From Acidobacteriota bacterium (GTDB lineage: Bacteria; Acidobacteriota; Thermoanaerobaculia; Thermoanaerobaculales; Thermoanaerobaculaceae), in the NCBI GenBank assembly GCA_003133645.1, contig PKYI01000087.1, positions 1 to 64,000 on the forward strand: a stretch of DNA of 64,000 bases. The letters run 5' to 3'. Position 1 is the stretch's first letter, and each line of letters starts with the position of its first letter. The notes below the pieces were generated by a model. It was not told the DNA's origin, did no database searches, and saw nothing but the letters and a program-made list of their open reading frames with translations. Shown piece by piece: positions 1 through 10,401 of this stretch. The translations under genes and the position numbers were made by a program.

Positions 1-597
1 CTGGCCCTGCTCGCGGCCGCGGCGGGCCGCCCGCGCCAGGCGCTGGCGGCGGCCCACCGCTTGCTGCGCCTCGGTGGCCGGGGTGCGCCGGTGCTCGCCG
101 CGTGGACTGCGCTGCTCGAGACGATGCGGGCGGCGAAGCGGTTCGCCGTCGTCGAGCGGTTCGGCGGCCGGCTATTCGCCGATGGCCCGGGGCCGCTCGA
201 GCGCGGGATCGCGGCGTACGAGCTGGCGCTCACCGAGGTCGAGCGCGGCGGCGACTCGGCGCGGGCGCTGGAGTTCGCGCACGCGTCGCTCGAGCTGATC
301 CCCCGCGAGCTGCGCGCCTACCCGCTCGCCGCGCTCGGCCGGATCCACACGGCGCGCGAGGAGTACTCGGACGCGGTGGACTACCTCGAGCAGGCGGTGG
401 CGATCTCCTCGTCGCCGGCTATCCTGACGCAGCTCGGTCTCGCCCTGCTTGAGATGGGCGACGACGAGAGGGCGCGCGAGGTCCTGCAGCGGGCGCGCCA
501 AGGCGCGGCCCGCGACCTCAAGACGGACGTTCTGACCCACCTCGCACGGGTGGGGTGGCTGGCCGCGCGCGAGGCGCGGGGCCGGCGGAAGGGCTGA
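1..597 (+). CDS. TPR-repeat protein, C-terminal part (5' end outside window)
   Basis: Frame 1 open from base 1; helical TPR-like repeats (ARALEFAHASLELIPRELRAYPLAALGRIHTAREEYSDAVDYLEQAVAI). Confidence 0.6.
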   Translation: MALLAAAAGRPRQALAAAHRLLRLGGRGAPVLAAWTALLETMRAAKRFAVVERFGGRLFADGPGPLERGIAAYELALTEVERGGDSARALEFAHASLELIPRELRAYPLAALGRIHTAREEYSDAVDYLEQAVAISSSPAILTQLGLALLEMGDDERAREVLQRARQGAARDLKTDVLTHLARVGWLAAREARGRRKG

Positions 598-599
598 TC

Positions 600-2312
<1,713 letters not shown>

Positions 2313-2417
2313 GGCCGTTGGCCTTTCGCACCTCGGAGATTGTCGCGCGTTCGATTCCTCAATCGAGTAGCCTCCGTCCGGAGGCGGAGAGCTGCAGCAT
2401 CGCGATGGACGCGGCTC

Positions 2418-2446
2418 TTGACGACTGCCCTTACTGATCGTACAGT
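2418..2446 (+). promoter_or_regulatory. Putative promoter of the vapBC-like pair (TTGACG-N17-TACAGT)
   Basis: -35 at 2418..2423, -10 at 2441..2446, 17-nt spacer; flanked by CCTTAC/GTAAGG inverted arms. Confidence 0.5.
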
Positions 2447-2462
2447 TCCGTAAGGAGGGCGC

Positions 2463-2699
2463 ATGCCGAAGTCCACCATCACGAGCAAGGGTCAGACGAC
2501 GGTGCCACGGGAGGTCCGCCAACGCCTTGCGGTCGGGGAAGGGGACGTCCTGGAGTGGGAGTTGGTCGGAAACACCGTCCGCATCGTGGTACCTGACCGG
2601 GCGTTCCTCCGCCGCCGTGGGACGATCTTGACGGGCAAGGGATCGGCCGTGCGCGATGTCCGCATTGCGCGGGAGCGGCGCGGAGCGGAGCGGACGTGA
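2463..2699 (+). CDS. AbrB/MazE/SpoVT-fold antitoxin (VapB-like)
   Basis: MPKSTITSKGQTTVPREVRQRLAVGEGDVLEWEL swapped-hairpin signature; SD aaggagg upstream. Confidence 0.85.
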   Translation: MPKSTITSKGQTTVPREVRQRLAVGEGDVLEWELVGNTVRIVVPDRAFLRRRGTILTGKGSAVRDVRIARERRGAERT

Positions 2700-3109
2700 A
2701 GCGGGTTGCCGTCGACACCAACGTCATCGCGTCGTTCCTCACCGATCGCAACCCCTCCCAGCAGGTGAGGGCGGCGGCGCTGTTCGAGGCGGCCCAGGCG
2801 GGGCGAATCGAGGTCATCGTGCCCCAGCTTGTGCTCGCGGAGCTGGTCTACGTCCTGAAGAACCTCTATGGCGTGTCGCGCGACGAGACTGCCGCGACAC
2901 TTCGGGACCTGCTCGCGTTGCCCGGAGTACGGACGTCAAACGCCCTGCCGTGGCCTCGTGTCTTCGACCTATGGCCTGCTGTTCTCCCAGACTTCGCGGA
3001 TGCGGCGCTCGCCGCGATCTGCGAGGACGGGGGATTCGACTCCGTTGCGACGTTCGACGCCGGCTTCCGCCGGCGCCTCGCGCGCGTAGGCCTGACGTCG
3101 TTCTGGTAG
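2696..3109 (+). CDS. PIN-domain ribonuclease toxin (VapC-like)
   Basis: VAVDTNVIASFLTDRN...; GTG start overlaps antitoxin stop (GTGA); later acidic residues present. Confidence 0.85.
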   Translation: MKRVAVDTNVIASFLTDRNPSQQVRAAALFEAAQAGRIEVIVPQLVLAELVYVLKNLYGVSRDETAATLRDLLALPGVRTSNALPWPRVFDLWPAVLPDFADAALAAICEDGGFDSVATFDAGFRRRLARVGLTSFW

Positions 3110-3208
3110 TGCGGGGGCTCGATCCTTGCCGTCGATGCCAGGAGGCCGGAGCGGCCCGCGGGCTAGCTTTTTGATTATGACCTGCCACCTCTCTGATTGG
3201 GTTTGTCG

Positions 3209-3240
3209 TATACGCTTGATCTGTAAACCGAGCGTATAAT
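3209..3240 (+). promoter_or_regulatory. Perfect 8-bp inverted repeat TATACGCT-N14-AGCGTATA overlapping a TATAAT -10 box
   Basis: Arms 3209..3216 and 3231..3238; TATAAT 3235..3240; ATG only 6 nt later at 3247. Confidence 0.6.
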
Positions 3241-3246
3241 TCAGTC

Positions 3247-4278
3247 ATGGAGATCGACCGCCTGCCGGCGAGCGTCGCGACCTTGTACGCGGAGTTGCTC
3301 GAGCAAGCGCTCGTCCGCGAACGAACGGCGGGCGTCGAGGGGTCGCTTCCTGGTGGGCTCGTCACGAAAGCTATTCGCGGCCGGCGGTACCTCTACTGGC
3401 AGGTTCGCACGGGCGGTCGGGTGGTCCAGCGCTACCTCGGGCCCGACACCGGCGATCTTCGCGCCGCGATCGAGAGAATGGCTGAGCGCCGCCAGGACGC
3501 CGCTGCGCAACAGGCATCCCTCGACCGCCTGGCGGCGATGGTGATCAAGGGCGGCGCGCTGCGAGAGCAGCCGGCGGTGGCGTCCGTGATCCGCCTCCTT
3601 GCCGACCTCGGGCTGTTTCGCCGTGGTGCGGTCCTGGTCGGGACCCAGGCGTTCCGTGCGTACGGCAACCTGTTGGCCGTTCGCCTTCCGGCGTCCGCGC
3701 TGCGCACGCAGGACATCGACGTGGCCCACGAGATCGATATGGCGCTCGCTGCGGCCGGGGAGCCGGGAACCCAAGTGGAGCCGTCGCTCGCGGCCCTTGG
3801 CCTTCTGCCGGTGCCTGGCCTCGACCCCCGTCAGCCCTCGACGTCATTTCACATGCGCGGTCGTGAGCTGCGAGTCGATTTCCTCACCCCGGCGCGAAGA
3901 GGGGCCGGCGAAACCCCGGTGGAGGTCCCGGGCCTCGGTGTCTGCGCGTGGCCTCTGCGATTCCTGGACTACCTCATCGAGGAGCCGGTGCCCGCCATGG
4001 TTCTGGACGCAAAGCCGGCGCTCGTTCGTGTGCCGCGCCCGGCGCGCTTCGCTCTCCACAAGCTGTGGACGGCGGCGGCGCGCGGGGTCTCCGAGCAGGC
4101 GAAGGCGGTGAAGGACCGGGCGCAAGCGGCGGCCATCATCACGGTGCTCGCCGCCGAGCGGCCGGACGATTTGCGCGAAGCGATGGCCGCGCTGGCCGCG
4201 CGGCCTTCCGCGCGCCGCAAGGTGATGACCGAACTCGACCGTATCGGCGCGCGCCAATCCAGCTGGGTCGCGCGATGA
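3247..4278 (+). CDS. GSU2403-family nucleotidyltransferase-fold protein
   Basis: VLVGTQAFRAYGNLL...RTQDIDVAHE plus ELRVDFLTP: minimal-NTase GT + DxD + third Asp pattern; N-terminal YWQVRTGGRVVQRYLGPDT. Confidence 0.75.
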   Translation: MEIDRLPASVATLYAELLEQALVRERTAGVEGSLPGGLVTKAIRGRRYLYWQVRTGGRVVQRYLGPDTGDLRAAIERMAERRQDAAAQQASLDRLAAMVIKGGALREQPAVASVIRLLADLGLFRRGAVLVGTQAFRAYGNLLAVRLPASALRTQDIDVAHEIDMALAAAGEPGTQVEPSLAALGLLPVPGLDPRQPSTSFHMRGRELRVDFLTPARRGAGETPVEVPGLGVCAWPLRFLDYLIEEPVPAMVLDAKPALVRVPRPARFALHKLWTAAARGVSEQAKAVKDRAQAAAIITVLAAERPDDLREAMAALAARPSARRKVMTELDRIGARQSSWVAR

Positions 4279-4454
4279 CGTACAACTTCGACGCGGAGAA
4301 GTGGTACGAGAACCAGAAGGCGCTCCTCACCGCGCGGCGGGAGCGCGGCGAACTCTCGGACGCCGAGTTCGCGCTCGCGATCGAAGACCTGGACCGGAGG
4401 TTCGACGAGATGATCGCGCGCCTCGACGGCACCTTCCAGCTCCCCGGGCGGTGA
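4275..4454 (+). CDS. 59-aa hypothetical protein translationally coupled to the nucleotidyltransferase
   Basis: MTYNFDAEKWYENQKALLTARRERGELSDAEFALAIEDLDRRFDEMIARLDGTFQLPGR; ATGA overlap with upstream stop. Confidence 0.65.
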   Translation: MTYNFDAEKWYENQKALLTARRERGELSDAEFALAIEDLDRRFDEMIARLDGTFQLPGR

Positions 4455-4460
4455 GGAAAC

Positions 4461-5120
4461 CTACGCCTTCGGCTTGTAGAGGCCGTCGGGGTTGGAGCCG
4501 AACAGCCCGCTGACGTAGCGCCGCTCGTCCACCGGCGCGAGGCCCCTCGCCTGCCGAGGCGAGAGCGCCTGGAAATGCCGGGCCGAGTCGAGGCGGGCCG
4601 CGATGGCCTCCAGCGCCCCATCGTCCGTTTCCCAGGCGAGGTGATCGAAGGCCGCGAGGTCGAGCGGTACGGAATACGCGCGTAGCGTCTTCTCCCGCGC
4701 CACGTTGTAGAAGTCCTCGAAGTAGGAGAGCACCAGCTCGCGCAGGGTGCGGAAGATCGGCTCGCGGTACCGCAGCCCGACGAAGTTCGACTTGGCAACC
4801 GCGCCGATGCCGGCGCCGCGCCGGAAGATTGCGATCACGTGGTCGTCGTCGTTGACCGCGCGCATGTCCAGTATCCTGGGCCGATCCCCAAGGTTTCGCA
4901 ACGCAGCCGCCGCGAAGACGGCGCCGTCGAAGCACTGGGCGCGTCCGTCGCGAAGGATGCTGCAGGGCGAGCGGTAGAAGGGGTCGGCGCCGTACTCGAC
5001 GCCATCGAGAAAGGCCTGGATCGCGGCCGGGCTGTTCAGCCCTGCGAGGATCTCCCGCTCAGCGCGCGCCCACCCAGCGTCTTGGCGGCCGCTGGACCCA
5101 CGCCGCGTCTTAGGCCCCAT
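4461..5120 (-). CDS. Transglutaminase-like (cysteine peptidase fold) hypothetical protein
   Basis: GRAQCFDGAVFAAAALRNLG ... NDDDHVIAIF resembles Cys and His/Asp blocks; overlaps upstream cytochrome gene by 11 nt. Confidence 0.55.
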   Translation of the reverse strand: MGPKTRRGSSGRQDAGWARAEREILAGLNSPAAIQAFLDGVEYGADPFYRSPCSILRDGRAQCFDGAVFAAAALRNLGDRPRILDMRAVNDDDHVIAIFRRGAGIGAVAKSNFVGLRYREPIFRTLRELVLSYFEDFYNVAREKTLRAYSVPLDLAAFDHLAWETDDGALEAIAARLDSARHFQALSPRQARGLAPVDERRYVSGLFGSNPDGLYKPKA

Positions 5121-6975
5121 GCGCAGCCGCTGCCGCCGGTGTGGCCGGCGCGTTTCCGCCCGAGTCCGTCTTGAAGTCGTGGCACGAGGCGCAGGCGCCG
5201 CCGTCCTTGTGGTGGTTGACCTTGTCGTCGTGGCACGCCAGACAGGTGTCGCGTCCGGCCACTTTCCAGACGTGCGGCTTGTGGCAGTCGGTGCACGCGG
5301 CGTCGGGGTGGCCGCCTTTGTTGTGCAGGCCGGGGAGCGTGTCGTGGCAGCCCTTGCAGTCGTTGAGCGGCTTGACCTGCTGCTCGGCGGCGTGGCAGGT
5401 GTCGCACCCGCCGTCCATCATCGGCGCCTTGGTGTCGAGCTTGTGGCACTCGGCGCAGCCGGACGGCGCCCTAAAGCCGGCGGCGTGGCAGCGGTTGCAG
5501 AGGATTACCGCGTGCTTGCCCTTGAGCTCCCAGGGGTGCCAATTCTCGGTGCTGGCCGGGAGCGAGGTGCCGATCGGCGTAAGCGGCCCGCGCTGCGGCA
5601 TCGTGTGACAGGCGGTGCACTCCCGGGTGAGCACCTTGCCGCCCGCGGTGACGTGCTTGCCGTCGTGGCAGCGGAAGCAACCCGGCCAGTTGCGGTGGCC
5701 GATGTTGGATGCGTACGTGGTCCAGTTCACCTTCATCGCCGGGAAGACGCTGCGGCCGTAGATATCGACGACCCGCTGCACGGCGGCCCCGAGGTCGCCC
5801 TTGCGCCCGCTGCTCACCGCGGGGTAGTTTTTCTCGTAGAAGCCGAGGATCTCGGCCCGCAACCCCGCGTCGGCGGCCGCGCGGGTCGGGTAAGAGCGGA
5901 CCAGCGCGTCCACGGCCACCTTCTTGAACCACGGCAGGTTGCGGGGAATCTGACCGGATGCCAGGGCGCGGTCGACCGCCCCGTCCGGCGTCTGGAAGAT
6001 GTGGGTCGGCCGGTTGTGGCAGTCCATGCAGTCCATGACGTGCCGCTTCATCGCCGCGAGCTTCTCGGGCGGCAGCTTGGCGTCGGTGCTCGTGTACTCG
6101 CGGCGCTTGCCGTCGGGCCCGGTCGCCTCGACCCAGGGGATCTCCTCGAGCTGCTCGTCGAGCGCGACGTACTCGACCTTGTTCTCGATGATCATGTGCC
6201 AGTGGATGCCGGCGTTCTGGCCGAGCTTCGCGCTGCCGCCGCCGGTCTTCACAAGCAGGGAGATCTGCTCGGGGGTATTCGCCTCGTCGTAGCCGAAGTG
6301 GGGGTTCTGGATGAGCTGCGCGCCGTAGAACTTCTGTGGCCAATGGCACTCCTCGCACGTCTCGCGCGCCGGCCGCAGGTTCTTGACCGGGACCGGGATC
6401 GGGGTGGGGTAGGTGTGGAAGATGACGGCGAGGACCTGGCGGGCGCCCGAGAGTTTCGATTTGACGTACCACGACGCGCCGGAGCCGACGTGGCAGTCCA
6501 CACAGCGGACGCGGGCGTGGGGGGAGGCGAGGTAGGCCGTGTACTCCGGCTCCATCACGGTGTGGCAGACGCGACCGCAGAACGTGACCGACTCGGTGAA
6601 GATGAAGGCGTGGTAGGAGACGAACGCGAGCAGGACGAGGAAGAAGAAGCCGGCGAAGAGGGCATAGGCGAAGCGCTTGCGCTGCGCGGGATCGTTGAGG
6701 TCCACCGAGGGATAGGGCGGCGGCGCGCCGGCTCCGAGCCGCCTGCGGCGCCTGCTTTCGCGGCCCATGCCGAGGAGGAAGATCAGCCCCCCGAGCGCCA
6801 TGAACGCGGGGAATACCAGATAGGTCAGGATGCCGAGGTACGGGCTGCCCTGCTTCATGGCGAGCGACAGCACGAGCGAAAAGACGCTCAGCAGCGCGCT
6901 GCCGATCGCCACGAGCCCACCGAAGTAGCTCAGCGGGTTCCTGTACAGCGACGCTCGCACGTGTTCTTTTGTCAC
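5110..6975 (-). CDS. Membrane-anchored NapC/NirT-type multiheme c-type cytochrome (13 haem-binding sites)
   Basis: N-terminal TM segments; CGRVCH (CX3CH) followed by 12 CXXCH motifs counted in the translation; GTG start. Confidence 0.9.
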   Translation of the reverse strand: MTKEHVRASLYRNPLSYFGGLVAIGSALLSVFSLVLSLAMKQGSPYLGILTYLVFPAFMALGGLIFLLGMGRESRRRRRLGAGAPPPYPSVDLNDPAQRKRFAYALFAGFFFLVLLAFVSYHAFIFTESVTFCGRVCHTVMEPEYTAYLASPHARVRCVDCHVGSGASWYVKSKLSGARQVLAVIFHTYPTPIPVPVKNLRPARETCEECHWPQKFYGAQLIQNPHFGYDEANTPEQISLLVKTGGGSAKLGQNAGIHWHMIIENKVEYVALDEQLEEIPWVEATGPDGKRREYTSTDAKLPPEKLAAMKRHVMDCMDCHNRPTHIFQTPDGAVDRALASGQIPRNLPWFKKVAVDALVRSYPTRAAADAGLRAEILGFYEKNYPAVSSGRKGDLGAAVQRVVDIYGRSVFPAMKVNWTTYASNIGHRNWPGCFRCHDGKHVTAGGKVLTRECTACHTMPQRGPLTPIGTSLPASTENWHPWELKGKHAVILCNRCHAAGFRAPSGCAECHKLDTKAPMMDGGCDTCHAAEQQVKPLNDCKGCHDTLPGLHNKGGHPDAACTDCHKPHVWKVAGRDTCLACHDDKVNHHKDGGACASCHDFKTDSGGNAPATPAAAAAHGA

Positions 6976-7047
6976 CGCGGTATCTCCCCCGGTACGCTCG
7001 GGTGAAGTGTACCGTCATTTGTGTGGGTTGTGTATGCGGCCCCGCGG

Positions 7048-8043
7048 TCAGGTCAGGGACGGGTCCCCGATCCCCGCGGCTTCGAGGGCGGCGCCGAGCA
7101 GGCCGGTCCTCTCCTCGAGCACCACCACCAGCGGGATCCTGCGCATGAGGTCGCCCATCCGCCCCTTGCGCGTGAACGCCTCCAGGAACGTCCCGTCCCG
7201 CAGCTTCGGCAGGATCTTGGGGGCGATCCCGCCCGCCACGTAGACGCCGCCGGTCGCGAGCGAGCGCAGGGCGAGGTTGCCGGCCTCGGCGCCGAACGCC
7301 GCGGCGAAGAGGTCGAGCGCCTGCTCGCAGGCGGGGTCGCTGTGGGCGAGCGCGTGCCGGGAGATGACGGCGCCGGGGTCTTCGTGCTCCACGCTGCGGG
7401 CAACCTCGGCGGCTGACGGCACGCCGCGGCCGACGAGGAACTGGTAGATACGCGCCAGGCCAGGCCCCGACACGACTCGCTCGACGGAGACCGGGCTGAA
7501 GCTCTCCTCGAGGTGCGCAAGCAACTCCCGCTGCAGCTCGCCCTCGGGCGCGAAGCCGCCGTGCCCGCCCTCGGTCGGGTGGACGCGGTAGCGCCGCCCG
7601 TCCCAGAGCAGCAGCGCCTGGCCGAGGCCGGTGCCGGCGCCGAGCACCGCCATGGTCCCGTGCGCCGCCGGCGTCCCCCGCTGCAGGGTGGCGAGGCTCG
7701 CGGACGGCGTCGCCAACACCCCTACGGCGGCCGCCGCGAAATCATTGATCAGGCGCACCGCCGGCACGCCGGTGGCCGCGACCAGCTCGCGCTCCGTCAG
7801 GACCCACGGCAGGTTCGGCGTCGTGCAGGAGCCGTCGAGCACAGCGCCGGGAACGCCGAAGCAGGCCGCGGCGACCGGCGTCCGCACTCGCGTCAGGAAC
7901 TCGGCCACGATCTCCGCGAGGCCGGCGTACTCACGGCTCGGGAAGCGCTCCTCCTCGAGGACCTTTACGCCCGTCCCGTCAAGTTCCGCCAGGGCGAGCA
8001 ACGCCTTGGTCCCGCCGACGTCACCCGCGAGAACGACCGTCAC
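7048..8043 (-). CDS. glk: Glucokinase
   Basis: MTVVLAGDVGGTKALLALAELDG...LINDFAAAAVGV...LGAGTGLGQALL...TEGGHGGFAP; GTG at 8043 preceded by GGAGGT. Confidence 0.88.
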   Translation of the reverse strand: MTVVLAGDVGGTKALLALAELDGTGVKVLEEERFPSREYAGLAEIVAEFLTRVRTPVAAACFGVPGAVLDGSCTTPNLPWVLTERELVAATGVPAVRLINDFAAAAVGVLATPSASLATLQRGTPAAHGTMAVLGAGTGLGQALLLWDGRRYRVHPTEGGHGGFAPEGELQRELLAHLEESFSPVSVERVVSGPGLARIYQFLVGRGVPSAAEVARSVEHEDPGAVISRHALAHSDPACEQALDLFAAAFGAEAGNLALRSLATGGVYVAGGIAPKILPKLRDGTFLEAFTRKGRMGDLMRRIPLVVVLEERTGLLGAALEAAGIGDPSLT

Positions 8044-8110
8044 CGCGACCTCCGATCCGGATCGTGACAAGCACGATTATCGCCCAGCTTTCCCCCGTCT
8101 CTTGCGACCG

Positions 8111-9256
8111 TCATCCGAGCCGCCGGCGGAAGCGAAGCCGGGCGAGGCCGAGGATCGCCACGCCCATCGCCACGAGGATGAGCCCCTCGGGCCACAGCAC
8201 GGCAAACCCGATGCCCTTGAGGAAGACGCCGCGCAGGATCACGAGGTAGTAGCGGAGGGGGATGAGGTAGGTGACGAGCTGGAAGATCCGAGGCATGTTC
8301 TGGATCGGGAACGCGAAGCCGGAGAGGAGCATCTGCGGAAGGATGAAGACGAACGCCGTCAGCATCATCGCCTGCTGCTGGGTCTGCGCCATGGTCGAGA
8401 TGAACAGGCCGAGGCCGAGCGTGCAGAGCATGAACGGCAGCGTCAGCGCGAGCAGCGTGAAGAACGAGCCGCGCAGCGGCACCTTGAACACGAACAGGAC
8501 TACCGGCAGCGCGGTGAGCACTTCGACGAGGCCGACGAGCGCGAACGGGATCAGCTTGCCGACGATCAGGTGGCCGGGCGCGAGGGGCGTCACGAGCAGC
8601 TGCTCCATCGTGCCCAACTCGGTCTCCCGCACCAGCGCCATCGCCGTCAGCATCATCGTCATCACCATGATGATCATTGAGAGCGTGGCGGGGACCATGT
8701 AGTCGCGGCTGACGAGGTCGGGGTTGTAGAGCACGACGGGTTGCAGGTCGATGAGGGGGCGGACGCCGGCGCCAGCCGACGCGTCCTGCAGCACGCCGGT
8801 GGCATAGGAGAGTCCGAGCGTGCCGGTCATCGCGTCCGAGCCGTCGGCCAGGAGCTGGACATGGCTCGGCCGCCCGGCGGCGCGCTCAGCTGCGAACCCG
8901 ACCGGAATCGTCAGGGCGACCCGCGCCGCGCCCGATTGGAGGAGCGGGTCGAGGCCGGGCTGCGAGTCCACCACCCCCGTGACCTTGAAGTACGTGGACT
9001 TCGTGAAGCTGTCGACCAGCATGCGGCTTTCCGCCGTGCGGTCGAGGTCGCACACCGCCAACTCGACCCGGCGGACGTCGGTGGTGGCGGCGTACCCCAG
9101 GATGATGAGCTGCATCACCGGCGCGATGAACAGGATCGGGAGGATCTTCGGGTCCCGCCGCAGCTGCAGCAGCTCCTTCACCAGGATGTTCCCCAGCGTC
9201 CGGAAGGTGGCCCTGATCCCGCCTCCCCGGCGGTCCGCACGATCGCCGCCATTCAT
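8111..9256 (-). CDS. ABC-2 type transporter permease
   Basis: FRTLGNILVKELLQLRRDPKILPILFIAPVMQLIILGYAATTDVRRVELAVCDLD; six TM segments; alternative ATG at 9298. Confidence 0.88.
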   Translation of the reverse strand: MNGGDRADRRGGGIRATFRTLGNILVKELLQLRRDPKILPILFIAPVMQLIILGYAATTDVRRVELAVCDLDRTAESRMLVDSFTKSTYFKVTGVVDSQPGLDPLLQSGAARVALTIPVGFAAERAAGRPSHVQLLADGSDAMTGTLGLSYATGVLQDASAGAGVRPLIDLQPVVLYNPDLVSRDYMVPATLSMIIMVMTMMLTAMALVRETELGTMEQLLVTPLAPGHLIVGKLIPFALVGLVEVLTALPVVLFVFKVPLRGSFFTLLALTLPFMLCTLGLGLFISTMAQTQQQAMMLTAFVFILPQMLLSGFAFPIQNMPRIFQLVTYLIPLRYYLVILRGVFLKGIGFAVLWPEGLILVAMGVAILGLARLRFRRRLG

Positions 9257-9260
9257 CTCC

Positions 9261-9295
9261 TGTGCCCTGTGCCCTGTGCTCTGTGTCCTGCCTTC
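9261..9295. repeat. Heptanucleotide-phased tandem repeat, locus A (TGTGCCC TGTGCCC TGTGCTC TGTGTCC ...)
   Basis: Four consecutive 7-mers 9261..9288 plus degenerate fifth, at a permease/permease gene junction. Confidence 0.8.
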
Positions 9296-9297
9296 CA

Positions 9298-10401
9298 TCA
9301 CAGGCTCCTGACCGTGCGGAACGTTGCCAGGCCGAGCACGACCGCGCCGTAGACGAGGAGCCCGGCGACCTGGTTCCACCAGACCTCGGGACCGGCGCCC
9401 TTCAGCAGGATCTCGCGCAGTGCCACCAGGAAGTAACGCGCCGGCACGATGTGCGTGACCAGTCGCAGCGCCGCCGGCATCGAGGAGATGGGGAAGATGA
9501 AGCCGGACAGCAGCAGCGTCGGCAGCATCGAGGAGAGCAGCCCGAGCTGGAACGCCACCTGCTGGGTGTCGGCCAGGGTCGAGATCAGGATCCCCCAGCT
9601 GAGGCTGACCGCCAGGAAGACGAGCATCACGAACGCGAGCCAGAACATGGATCCCCGGACCGGGACGGCGAACAGCAGGTGGGCGAGCAGAAGCGAGCCG
9701 GAGGCCGCAGCGAACGAGACCACCAGGTAGGGGAGCGTCTTACCCGCGAGAAGTTCGATGGCGACCAGAGGCGTCGCCCGCAGCGATTCCATCGTGCCGC
9801 GTTCCTTCTCGCGCACGACGGCGAGGGCGGTGGCGATCACGGCGGTGACCATCATGATGAACGCGAGCAGGCCGGGGACGAGAAAGCGCGCGGAGGTCAG
9901 ATCGGGGTTGTACCAGACGAGCGGCACGCCGCCGACCGCGCCCTCGCTGGCGCCGCTGCGCACGACCGGCGAGATCGAGGCCACGGTCTGGCGCGCGTAG
10001 CCGAGGATGGTGTTCGCGGTCTGGGAGTCCGACCCGTCGAGCACGAATTGCAGCTTCGTCGACCGGCGGGCCGCGAGGTCGTCCCCGTATCTGGCGGGGA
10101 CGACCAAGGCGGCCTGCGCCTCGCCGCAGTCGAAAAGCGCGTCGAGCACCCGCACGTCGCTGCCGTGCGCCACCAGGTCGAAGTACCCGCTGCGCAGGAA
10201 CGCCTCGGCCACGTCCCTCGACGCGCGGCTGCCGTCCTCGTCCACGATCGCCAGGCGGATGTGCTGCACGTCGAAGGAAAGGGCGTACCCGTAGATGAAG
10301 AGCAGGAGGAGCGGCATGGCGAGCAGGGTCAACGCCGTGCGCGGGTCGCGCCTGAGCTGGAGCAGTTCCTTCACGGCGATCGCGAGGGTGCGGCGGATCA
10401 T
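9298..10401 (-). CDS. ABC-2 type transporter permease
   Basis: MIRRTLAIAVKELLQLRRDPRTALTLLAMPLLLLFIYGYALSFDVQHIRLAIVDED; YhhJ/YbhS/R-like. Confidence 0.88.
   Translation of the reverse strand: MIRRTLAIAVKELLQLRRDPRTALTLLAMPLLLLFIYGYALSFDVQHIRLAIVDEDGSRASRDVAEAFLRSGYFDLVAHGSDVRVLDALFDCGEAQAALVVPARYGDDLAARRSTKLQFVLDGSDSQTANTILGYARQTVASISPVVRSGASEGAVGGVPLVWYNPDLTSARFLVPGLLAFIMMVTAVIATALAVVREKERGTMESLRATPLVAIELLAGKTLPYLVVSFAAASGSLLLAHLLFAVPVRGSMFWLAFVMLVFLAVSLSWGILISTLADTQQVAFQLGLLSSMLPTLLLSGFIFPISSMPAALRLVTHIVPARYFLVALREILLKGAGPEVWWNQVAGLLVYGAVVLGLATFRTVRSL

Noticed and set aside
3130-3180. GCCCGCGGGC followed by TTTTT after vapC as a terminator
   Set aside because: Palindrome has no loop and the longer stem is weak; not called.
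5119-7005. 628-aa plus-strand ORF opposite the 13-haem cytochrome
   Set aside because: Antisense shadow ORF of GC-rich coding DNA; the minus strand carries 13 haem motifs and the plus translation has no recognisable fold.
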